Positions 46,641 to 55,915 of a DNA stretch of 64,000 bases are shown piece by piece. Under the pieces are notes generated by a model, which was not told the DNA's origin, ran no database searches, and was given only the letters and a program-made list of their open reading frames with translations. Source of the stretch: Hyaloscypha bicolor E (taxonomy: Eukaryota > Ascomycota > Leotiomycetes > Helotiales > Hyaloscyphaceae); NCBI RefSeq assembly GCF_002865645.1, contig NW_020194618.1, positions 124,001-188,000 on the forward strand, read 5' to 3'. The position numbers were made by a program, and so were the translations under genes. The number at the start of each line of letters is the position of its first letter. Position 1 is the first letter of the stretch.

Positions 46641-48181
46641 TTTGACCTCTTTTGTGGGTATCTCGACATTCTTGGTTGTCGCTACAGAGTCATCGAGCCG
46701 TTGGCAAATGGCCCAGGATAAGTAAGTATAATTCTTTCTACCAGATAGCTTGAGCTGTCGAGCCCCCCCTCCGAGAGTCCATAGTTCTCCCTTGGATTGA
46801 ATTAGCAGGTCCGCTCCTGACATAAAGTGGGAATACTGACATTTGGCCCTTGGATCTTTGGGAACCAGCACACTTGGTCAATCCCAATATCGCCCTTGTG
46901 AGATGTCTGTAGATTTATGACGGGGACGGTTTCGCCATAGCCGTTGGTATTGACTCCTATACAAATCCAAAATGTATCTCCCCGTGCGTATGCAATTTTA
47001 TCGTAAGGCGAACTGTCAAACAAGGCTACCCCATGAGCATCAACCCACTTCGTGGCCGTGCTGACTTTTGCATTATTGTAGATACTGTTTGAATCCTTCT
47101 CGATGTCCTGTTTTGGAATGAAACAGACTGAATTATCTTCTTCACCGTTGAAGCGTTTGACGGGAACATCCAAGACTGTTTTTGAAATCTTCAGCATTGG
47201 CGACTGGACCACAACTCGCTCGCCCTTTTGTTTCCAACGGGACGGCTGGGAGACGAGGACATATTTCCGTACTTCAACTTTGCAATCTTGGATATCCATT
47301 TGGTTGGATATCATCACGAAAACATGCGGGTAGTTGCATCTAGAGTTTGGTCAAAGGTCCATAACAATTTGGGCAACCGAGGCCAGAGCAAGTGGTACGC
47401 TCTCGGAGGGAGCGGCAGGACCGCATTGAAAGAAATACGACAGAAAAATATCATGGTTATAGGCAGATCCTTAGTACGATTTCTTGTCCTTCGGGACCCA
47501 ACAACCTGGTTCGGTCTTGCAAAACAGCTCAGGAATCCGGTCCCGCCAATAGGACCAAAAGTACATACCCTTGCACTGAAGTCCAACAGAGACACTTGAC
47601 CAGTCGCGGAAGGTTGTGCTGACCGTCACAAAAAAAAAAAAGGAACCACTCTTTCGCAGGGAGCCTGAGACTTCTCAAAAGCAAGTAAGTTTTGCAAGTG
47701 GTGACTGTTGTGTTGAACAGAAGACTGTCGGAATACGACCTGCTGAGTGGCCGTCTTGCCAGTCACTAATGCATGACCCTCTGTTTTCGGTAATAACCCA
47801 TATTTGATCTCCACGATTGCCGAGACCATGATCACAATCCAAAGTTCGCATCAAGTTTTGTGGTTTCTTCGATGCTTGAAGTGATAACCCTACATTGGAT
47901 TCAGCATCCGTGCTGAAGGGGGGCCGCCTTTTTAATCCCTGGAGAGTCAAGGCCAAACCCACGCAGGTGTATGTATGCAGACAGTACCCTGTATGAGCAG
48001 AGAGTTGTTGTGGCTTTCCTGGCCTTCCAAGTTCCCGTCCCCCGAACCGTGACAGCTTGCAAAACCATTATCTGCAGTAACGGGTAGCGGAGACTTCTTC
48101 TGCAGATCGCACCCTTCCATTTGCAGGAGCAACGCGTGTTCCTGGGGCTAAAATCTGCAATGTCTGATCTAACAACAGAGC
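46641..48181 (-). other. Possible decayed or multi-exon secreted-protein gene
   Basis: The minus strand has several protein-like blocks without a single frame: a block at 47,950-48,130 with GCDLQKKSPLPVTADNGFASC, one at about 47,480-47,600 with RDWSSVSVGLQCKG, and a 171-codon frame at 46802-47317 with KWVDAHGVALFDSSPYD and ARGDTFWICIGVNTNG. Regular Cys and Trp content suggests an extracellular protein. I cannot connect the blocks with confident splice sites, and I do not recognise the family. It may be a degraded gene, as the neighbouring GST is. Confidence 0.3.
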
Positions 48182-48715
48182 TTATGATTTCTTCTCGTCC
48201 TCATCGTCTTTCGTTTTGATCCCCTTCTCTCCTCGCAGAGCCTTGAACTCTTTCCTGGCAAGCACAGACGCAAACCATTCCTCAATCTCATCCTCCGCAT
48301 CCTGATCGGTTCGTATGGGATCCACCCCTAGATTTGTCCGAACCTTCGACCTCATATCATCTAACGACGCAATATCAAAAGCCCATAGCAATCCCCCAGT
48401 GACCATCATTCCCACACTGAACACATTCACCGTAGCAATGTTTAGAGCTTCAAATGCTTCCATCGCACCATTGATATTTGAATTTGGTTGATTGCTGGGT
48501 TGGTAGAATTTGGGGGCTGTTGCTTTGTATCGCCGCACGATCGAACGTCGTGTGATGGCTGTAGATAGTGCAAAGAAACCAACTCCTGCTGCAAAGAGAC
48601 TCAATTGACGCCGTGACCGTGGTGAGAAGAACGCAGACTCTGATTCGGAGGTCGTGGAAGGTTGGGGAGCTCGAGTCGATTGAGGTTCGGCCATGTTGGG
48701 TTGGAAGAAGGCCAT
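48182..48715 (-). CDS. AIM11: AIM11-like mitochondrial membrane protein
   Basis: A single-exon frame of 177 aa. The first ATG is at 48715 and a second in-frame ATG at 48694 begins MAEPQS. Two membrane segments are visible, LSLFAAGVGFFALSTAITRR and FSVGMMVTGGLLWAFDIASL, joined by a short basic region with IVRRYKATAPKFYQPS. The tail DDMRSKVRTNLG plus an acidic/basic end fits the AIM11 family (altered inheritance of mitochondria 11). The molecular role is unknown, and loss affects mitochondrial genome inheritance in yeast. Confidence 0.85.
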   Translation of the reverse strand: MAFFQPNMAEPQSTRAPQPSTTSESESAFFSPRSRRQLSLFAAGVGFFALSTAITRRSIVRRYKATAPKFYQPSNQPNSNINGAMEAFEALNIATVNVFSVGMMVTGGLLWAFDIASLDDMRSKVRTNLGVDPIRTDQDAEDEIEEWFASVLARKEFKALRGEKGIKTKDDEDEKKS

Positions 48716-49139
48716 GGACAGGATGTGGCTGAGAAATCGAGAGCAATCACTCCAATTGAAAGACTGGAGTATGGGCCTTTGGGGACGTGCGCAGATGTGG
48801 CCGGCGTTGGGAAGGCGGTGGAGGGATTGTTGTTCTTGTCAATCTTAAGAAATATTTCTCAGCTCCCTGAATTCGTTTAGCGCCAGTCTTCACTGCACGT
48901 GACAGTCTGCAACTCCCCATGGATTCTTTGGCTTTCCGTTTATCCCTATGAAGGGAGATTTTAGAGAGATTTGATGTTTTTGAGTACCAGGTTGAGACAC
49001 GAAAAGTCATCACGAACTATCGTTGTAAAATTGCTTGTTGAGTTTGAATACAAGTCTCGTCACGCAACCTTGACAGGAGACACAACTTTTGATATTCAAC
49101 TTGTATCAATTCTTTGAATGATCTGACATAGAGTTTTAT

Positions 49140-49870
49140 TCAACCAAAATATGCCTCAGTGTTGAAAACCTTCTTGATGTTAATTCTGTTCCGAACCGCA
49201 TCCACTAACTGAATCAACCTTGGATATCCCTGGTCCATCCTGAATTAAGTTCTCATCGAGGAACAATTGGGAAAGAACCAAATCCGCATAGGTGATCTCA
49301 TTTCAAATCACGTAAGGACCTCTCTTGGAGAGTTCTAAGCCCTGAAAGTGAGTTTCGATGGTCTTCAAAAATCGATTGTTTGGTCACCCTGTTGATGCTT
49401 TGGATAATCAACCTTCTGATTGTCCGAGAAAAAGGCTGCAGTGAACAGTGTTCGCCCTTCGAAATTGGTCAGCACGTAACCTCCGTCTCATTCAGAGTAT
49501 ACTAACAACCAATGACTATATCGCAGATAGCGTCAGCCCAATACTTTTCTTCATCCTCTTTACCGTCAACGGCACCCAATTGCATACCCCAATGTCTGAG
49601 AATCACATAGCTTTGCGTAACAATCTTTCCACCAGGCATCTCGATAACTTGAATGTTTCTTGTTGGGTCCATCTCTGCAAAAGGGTCTTTGCGCTTGTGT
49701 TTTGGCTATTCGTTGAAGCTGTATCAGATATCCTGAAAAGCTGCACCGGCTTCCTGTAGAAAATTCAGACCCAATTCTGAATAATTACGGGAACAATATT
49801 ACACCTAAAAGTAGTCGAACAACTTGATGACGTCCACGAGATTGAAAGTCGAAGTGGTGGATGAAAGAAA
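49140..49870 (-). pseudogene. Glutathione S-transferase pseudogene (sigma-like)
   Basis: The minus strand preserves a GST in order. First come HHFDFQSRGRHQVVRLLL, an intron at 49754-49804 and EAGAAFQDI. Then EMDPTRNIQVIEMPGGKIVTQSYVILRHW, EEKYWADAICDIVI, an intron, RTLFTAAFFSDNQK, TIETHFQGLELSKRGPYVI, ITYADLVLSQLFLDE and YPRLIQLVDAVRNRINIKKVF. TGA and TAG stand where the family has Arg and Trp after FQDI, consistent with C-to-T and G-to-A changes. A one-base loss in a T run follows TIDF, another TGA follows GPYVI, and one more shift precedes YPRL. At least five lesions rule out a functional protein. Confidence 0.85.
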
Positions 49871-51969
49871 TACCACCAATGGCTTTGTTGGCCGCACATT
49901 TGGTGCAGGAGTTCACTGTGTGAGGTATGTTTTCAAGGTTGTGATTCGAAGACTCAAGAAATGTTTAATTACTGGTTTGAAGCAATTGCTTGCAGAAAAT
50001 GCGGGGTATCTCACTTGGAATATATATGTTGAGCAATTGCAGGATCAACAGCCTTTAGAGAAGGGATGATATTCTGGACACAATTAGTGCTGGAACAGCC
50101 TGGATTGAGAGCCAGATCACAGGAACGAACCTCCCTTACCGTGGACAAAAAAGGAGACGTGAATTTCAATGTCCCAACTCCCGAGTAATAAACTTGGACA
50201 CCTGTTTTGGAGACGGATTTCGACGTTCCAGAACTTTGAAGACATTTGAATGAACTTGTACTGTCAATAGTAAGGAGATCCATGTGGAATCTGCTGTCCA
50301 AACAAATTTCGATGGCCCTTAATCAACTTAAAAGTCAATCGAACTTCCATGCTGCTGGAATCGAAAGTGTTGAGAAATTGAACATCTGACCACCACATTG
50401 TTTGATCTTTGTCAATCAGTGGAGCAGGATCGCGTTCATAGCTTGGCCAGACAGCAATGGTGCTGGGACAGACCAATGTCAACCAAGTTAATAGCCAGAT
50501 AACGTAATTCTGCTTGAAGTTGCCCTGCTTCCGCTGCCAAAGTGCCCAAGCCTTAAGTTCTTAAGTCAAGCATGTGAACAGAAGTTGTCGGATATTGAGT
50601 TACTGGCTTTTTATCCATGCTCTATATCATCATCACCCATTAAACAGACACGAATGTCTTTGTATGCTCAATAATGGTCACCTCATTCCAGATATCTTTC
50701 AGTTTCGTGACATTACATAAAAACTGGACAACGAATTCAAACTCTGCGCGTATGGTGTCTTGTCTGTTATCGTGTTCTTTGCACTGTGGCCCCAAATAAG
50801 AATGTCAATCTTCTGCACGAGATTGTGCAACTTTGCAGAAACTTTAGTGACTTCGAACAAAGCCTTCGTCTTTCTAGCAGTAGCTCCTTCGCTTTTAGTG
50901 CCTTTAACAAGTCCATTGTGACGCCGATATTTGCAGTGTGGCGAGAGGAACAGCAGTGAAATTAAATGCTTTTCATTAACGGGAGAATGGCGAAAACGGA
51001 GAGCTCATCTCCGAAGGGAGCTCCGACTTTTGATATTGTCTTCAAATTGGTTTGAGAAGAGATAAAGGGTTGAACGGCCGGTGATGGAAAGGTTTCTCTT
51101 TTTGACCAGAGAGGAGTCGCGCGCTATTGCAAAGTCGTGCAGAATCGCTCCTGGCTTGAAAGATTTATACCTCTTGAAGAATTTGAATTTGCTTAGAAGG
51201 AACTACGATAGAGCTCGACCGGATTGCGAAAAGCCACACATCAAGGGGACGTAAACGGATATTTGAACAACCTGCTGTCGCAAGACCTCGAAGAGGTGGC
51301 ATGTAGAGAACGGAAATCCTAAGATCTTTCAAATGCGCAAGAATTGCCTCCGGAAAAAACTCGATTATAGCCCCCGCCATCATGCCTACCAAGAAGCTGC
51401 CGGCGTATGTTCGAACGGTTTTACAAGTCTATGTTATCGTTGGAACCTACTCCTAGTTGAAATTCCTTGCAAAGGTGATCGTGCTTCAAAACAAAGAAGT
51501 TGGGGCGGACCTAGGAGCCTTAGTGTCTAATCATGTTTTAGACTAGTCGGCACCAATTAGACACCGTGGCTGCAATGGATTGGTGCAAGCCAACAGGCTG
51601 ATGTAATAAGAACGGAGTAAGGAAGACCCTAAGACTTCCAACTTTTTATCAAATTAAAGGAAGCTTTGCACCGAGATAGAATATTAAGTCAATTCGTCTC
51701 GCGCGGATCTTTCGCCCGCAAATTGCCCGAGTTATATTAGCGTGTCGAACTATTAACTCATTAACAGAGCAATACGACAGAAGGATGTGATGTGGTGTGA
51801 TGTTTTTATGGAGATAGATAATGGACTGCTGTGGGCGATAGAATAATTGAAAACGAGGCTCCACTTTTCATGTGATTCTGGATCGTTGAGTGCTTGTTTG
51901 GGAGTTGGTCGTATAGTAGGAAATAAGGAAAAATTTGGCTAAAATGGTTGGTTTCTCGACCGTTGAAAA
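49871..51969. other. Gene-poor stretch with unexplained fragments
   Basis: Minus-strand frames at 50011-50482 (for example MWWSDVQFLNTFDSSSMEVRLTF) and 51165-51392 have protein-like composition but no family match, and they are short. Given the GST pseudogene next to them, they may be further decayed genes. Confidence 0.35.
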
Positions 51970-52091
51970 GCTCTAAGTGAGTTCGCTACGTTTCACTCCA
52001 ATTTACCTGGTCTAACAGCTTTCCAGTGGCGCAATGGTAGCGCGCGAGACTTCTAATCTCGAGGCTGTGGGTTCGAGTCCCACTTAGAGTG
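51970..52091 (+). tRNA. tRNA-Arg (anticodon UCU) with a 50-nt interruption after base 7
   Basis: Downstream of 52027 the tRNA is textbook. The D stem is GCGC/GCGC at 52029-52043. The anticodon stem CGAGA/TCTCG surrounds the loop CTTCTAA with TCT at 52052-52054. The T stem is GTGGG/CCCAC around TTCGAGT, and the 3' acceptor strand is TTAGAGT with discriminator G at 52091. The bases directly before 52027 cannot pair with that acceptor. The matching strand, GCTCTAA, lies at 51970-51976, 50 nt upstream, with a terminal G-U pair as in yeast tRNA-Arg(UCU). Excision of 51977-52026 gives a 72-nt tRNA starting GCTCTAATGGCGC. Boxes A and B are both downstream of the interruption and intact. Confidence 0.85.
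51977..52026 (+). other. Putative spliceosomal-type intron inside the tRNA gene
   Basis: The 50 nt between tRNA bases 7 and 8 begin GTGAGT and end TTCCAG. They contain GTCTAAC at 52010-52016 with the branch A 11 nt before the 3' end. These are the same signals and length as the protein-gene introns of this window. The boundaries are unique: no shift by one base gives the same spliced product. Five bases at the 5' splice site (AGTGA, 51976-51980) could pair with TCACT at 51993-51997. Splicing is inferred, not shown. Confidence 0.65.
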
Positions 52092-52113
52092 AGAGCGAAC
52101 ACTGGGGAGCAAA

Positions 52114-52119
52114 TTTTTT
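52114..52119 (+). terminator. RNA polymerase III terminator (T6)
   Basis: A run of six T lies 22 nt after the tRNA discriminator base, the normal Pol III stop signal. It supports a transcribed tRNA gene rather than a fossil. Confidence 0.75.
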
Positions 52120-53703
52120 GCATTTTTGGGGGTGTTTTTTGAGTATGTGCATGTCTCGGGAGTGTGTGGGGAGTAGTGAGGCTTGCGCTTCAAATTTTAT
52201 TTTTTTAGCTACGACTCAGCTCGCTTAAGTTCTTCAAGCTACCGAGGTGTCACCTTGACGTAGCGTTACTCATTGTGTCTTCTCTGCTACTATGCAATCT
52301 ACCTTATTTTTGTTTTTGGAGTGATTTTGTGCGGGGATTCCATCTTCCTTTTGCGTACTCGTTTCCCTGCTTCCGCCCTGTGGATCTGGTGGATGTCTGT
52401 TGATGCTAAGCGAGCTACCCCACTAGCCTACTTCGTATACGCTATTTGGGGCTAGCTAGCTCCTTGAAGGATCTATCCTCCCCTTTTAATAATTCGGTTC
52501 AGCTCGTCACCATGACTTCCCGGTGCCTCTCTCCTCTCTGCCCCCTTCATCCAAGGTTTTCGTCTTCGATGATTGCTATCGATCCAGGACCCTGGTGGGC
52601 CATCCCACCGCTTGCAACGATTGCGCCAATCCGGTGTGCTCGAGGATTTCTTTTTTTTTTCGCCTTCAACCGCATCCCTATTCATTGGTGTCGCAGCCAG
52701 GTAGCATTTCAAGGAGGTGTGCCATTCAGTACCCAGTTTCTGGTGCCTTTTGAGGTATGACAAGAATCTCCATCGTATTGCCAGCCAATCTTCAAAGGCC
52801 AACATGAGGCCTCGGACAGTGACTGCAAGCCACCAGGACTTCCGCAACGCTTACGAGTTACGCGTAGATAACGCCTGGTTTCATCGAGGCAATGCCTTCT
52901 TTGCGTTATACGCATTTGGGAACTCTTAACATCTCAAAAAGGCGGAGGCACTTCCAGCGCAAGGCAGTCTTGGAAAGTCGGCTGAGAGGTCTCTCCTGGA
53001 GTCGCGGCATTATTAATTGGAGAGCGAATTTCTTCAGGTGCAGGAAGTCTTCATTCATTTCCGGTGATCGGGGCCGGAATTTAGGGCGCAATTGGGGCAA
53101 GTGTACCTGGCTGGGCTTTCCGTGGCTTGATTGAAGAAACATGCACCTGATCAATATCGATTCCACAAAGGGCGGGGATCTGCTATGGTCCAAGTGTACT
53201 CGAGAGATAACCGGGTTCTTGGGACCTGTGGCAGTCAAGGAAGGTTTACGAGTGAGACGAACTACATCTGGCGGGAACGCCCCAGTGGACTCGCGCTCAG
53301 ACACTGTTTTTCGTCTCCTTACATTCCGCAGCTCGTGATAGACGCTTTGGAACCAGCTAATATGGGGAAGGTGGGGAATTCTTCAGCTAAGACAGGCGTC
53401 TTTCCCTCGGAAGCTCTCAGCCTGTGACTTTACATAGGCGACGAGAACTTGAGATATTGATGAACCATACTGTCGGTTACCGCATCGATTGGCAATGGAG
53501 CATTGTTCCTCTCCTGAATTACGCAAGGCGTTTTCCTGACCCCTTCACACGAACCGCCATGCTGCCTGGAATCGGTAGTATTTGAGGCCATCGTCCCAGC
53601 ATTTTAAAGATAGAGAAGGATGTGTTTTCAGTCATCACACCCACCACACACGTTACAAGACATGCCAACTTCAAGTAAGTGAAAATATTTGTTTTGCCAC
53701 AGG
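52120..53703. other. Gene-poor stretch, nothing identified
   Basis: Overlapping short frames on both strands without domains. Around 53663-53700 a GTAAGTG...GCCACAG pair could be a leader intron of the following gene; joining it to the upstream ATG 53663 gives an early stop. Confidence 0.4.
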
Positions 53704-54474
53704 ATGCTGACGAGAGAAGACATGGCCTCCCTAACGAATGTAATTAACCCTCTCAAGGCCATTGTGAAAGATGTCGAGAAGGAGAAGAAGATGATTGTCC
53801 CCCTTGACTGCAGGAACCAGGACCTTGTGCGCCGCTTGAATCATTATACAGACCATCTTGAATTCGATCAATGGCATCGCAAATGCCTCGTCTGGGTATA
53901 TAAAGAGACCCGGAATGAAAGTCTGGAACGATTGTGCAAGGAGGTTGCATCTGCTTTGCATGATGCTGTCCTGAAAGCTCAGTTGTTGTTGTACCATACT
54001 ATGCGTCATACGTCTCTTCCCACTCGATACTGGTCAGCTCGGCACATTCTTACGTCTGCACTGGTGGACGTCCTCAGCGCTTTCAAAGCTTTTCTTGCGG
54101 TGAACGAAGAGCCCGATCTGAATGCTGTCTATATCAACAGAGCCATGGTTCTGGTTTACCTAAGGAAAACGTTTCGTCTGATGTTCCTCTTCGGAAAGCT
54201 TCTATCTCCGATGGGTCAAGGCAGAGCCTACTTTCGGTTGTGGGAAGAGTCTTTGGCTGAGTCCAATTTCGAAGATTTCAGATTCGACAGCGATCTCGAA
54301 TATGCTCAGTGGGACCGCCCACGATTGGAAGACACAAATCTGTCAGGCACACTCCCGGACCCTGAACACTTCCCTGGAATTTGTCTTCCACACTATCCTT
54401 CCCGCGCAAAATTTGTTTTGAATATTGGTCCCTATGGTGCAAGTGTCGCACCAAACATGTTAGGTCCTCAATAG
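53704..54474 (+). CDS. Hypothetical alpha-helical protein, ~256 aa
   Basis: Open from ATG 53704 (MLTREDMASLTNVINPLKAIV); a second in-frame ATG lies at 53722. I recognise no family. The sequence is mostly amphipathic helix with Leu and charged residues, for example RRLNHYTDHLEFDQWHRKC and LERLCKEVASALHDAVLKAQ. No signal peptide or clear membrane span is present. The last 60 residues are Pro-rich. Length, composition and the clean single frame favour a real lineage-restricted gene at the edge of the AT-rich block. Confidence 0.6.
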   Translation: MLTREDMASLTNVINPLKAIVKDVEKEKKMIVPLDCRNQDLVRRLNHYTDHLEFDQWHRKCLVWVYKETRNESLERLCKEVASALHDAVLKAQLLLYHTMRHTSLPTRYWSARHILTSALVDVLSAFKAFLAVNEEPDLNAVYINRAMVLVYLRKTFRLMFLFGKLLSPMGQGRAYFRLWEESLAESNFEDFRFDSDLEYAQWDRPRLEDTNLSGTLPDPEHFPGICLPHYPSRAKFVLNIGPYGASVAPNMLGPQ

Positions 54475-55059
54475 GGTGAGATTCCTCTCTCTTCCCACCA
54501 AATACTCTTCAAGCGCATTTACTTCCCTGTAGCATTGCTAACTTCAAGTTCCAATCAGCCGCTCCTAGATGCAAAACGGCCAGTTTGGAGTTTCTATTCT
54601 TGATACCATGAGACTTCAGCTACTTATGCGAAGCCTTTTCTCGACCGGTTCTCTCTTTTCAACGCTCATCAGTCTTTACCCCTAATCCTGAATCCTATCA
54701 CTAGAGCATCACAAACAACAACTTTTCTCGGAAGAAGCATATCTCACAAATCTCTGAAGGTCCAATTGAGACCTCAAGTCATGGGGCATGGTCTCTTAGT
54801 CACTTCAGCAGTCAGAACCAGGGAATGTCTTTTCCACGGTGAGCCATGCCTTTCGATTTACCAGCACAACTGGGCTGACTTCCTCTTCTAGACGCTCTTG
54901 CATTCGCGGCACCCTGCAACTGCCGCAGACCAACTCGTGCTTCACACTCAACCAACCACCACCGACAAAATCCACAAGCCACCAGGTCTGTTTCCTGGCC
55001 GGGGATACACCATGATGCGCAAGTCTCTTTTGCGAAATCTCTTCAGCTGAGCCCTTACG
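54475..55059. other. Transition zone before AT-rich block
   Basis: Normal-GC sequence without a recognisable gene. GC content drops sharply after about 55060. Confidence 0.45.
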
Positions 55060-55653
55060 GCCCGATCTCTTTATTAGTCCATTTACAATATATAAAGCTA
55101 CTTGTTAAAATTAGCACGTTTAGCACTACAAATCATATGCGAAACAAGTGCAAAAATCGATTTTTAAATAAAGTAAGCCTTTTAGTAATTACTTTAATAA
55201 GAGCTTAAATTAAGGTTTTAATAGAATTAAAAAGCAATTTTGATTCTTTAATTATTATATTTATTATTACTTAAGTAATAATTATTAGCTTATATATTTT
55301 GTAGATCTATTAAATACAAACTAGATTAGATAAATATAAGAAAAGAAGTAACTAGCTAGAAGTAATCTAGCGTAAGAACAAGTAGCTTGTGGGTATAATT
55401 AATAGTAAATTTTCAAAAATATTCAAGGCAGAAGCCGATTTTGCTACCGACTGTAACGGCGGGATTAATGTAATAGTCGAAGGCTCAAAGTTCAAAGAAT
55501 CTTATATATTGGAAAATACTAAGCTATGGAACAAAGTAGGGAGAATACCTCGACCTTTAGTATTATTCCGTCTAAGTAATTCTGGCTTAGCTTCGTTTTA
55601 TACCTGTTTCCGATATCCTGTCCTTGGCAGATCATGCCCTTATACTAGCTATT

Positions 55654-55915
55654 TGTGAGGTGTTTGTTGGTAGGCAATAAGACAATAGAATGAATCAGTG
55701 TGTTGTGAAACCACAGTATTAAATTCAGTACAGAACTAATCTCTGTCCCTCCTGTGAGGTCCAGGGAAGCCCCCTCTAAATAGGAGGCCCCGATAACGTA
55801 CATATAATTAGTGATTTATAAGCCTAATACTTATGATGTAAATAGTAGTTGGTTATGAAGTCGGAGGGCCTCTGATCTCCCTGATTAATACCCGCGATAT
55901 CCGAGGTTCGTCACA
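55654..55915. repeat. Candidate LTR, 262 bp
   Basis: This island is less AT-rich than its surroundings, begins TGTGAGG and ends TCGTCACA. It thus has TG...CA ends with a short TGTGA/TCACA inverted repeat, as LTRs have. On the minus strand it is preceded by a purine tract, AGAAGGGGGGC (about 55966-55976). No matching second copy is visible in the window, so a solo LTR or a truncated element is possible. The exact ends are uncertain. Confidence 0.5.

Noticed and set aside
52010..52091. Reading the tRNA as a SINE head or random degenerate tRNA copy
   Set aside because: All stems, the loop bases, discriminator and a T6 terminator are intact, and the missing acceptor strand is found exactly 50 nt upstream.
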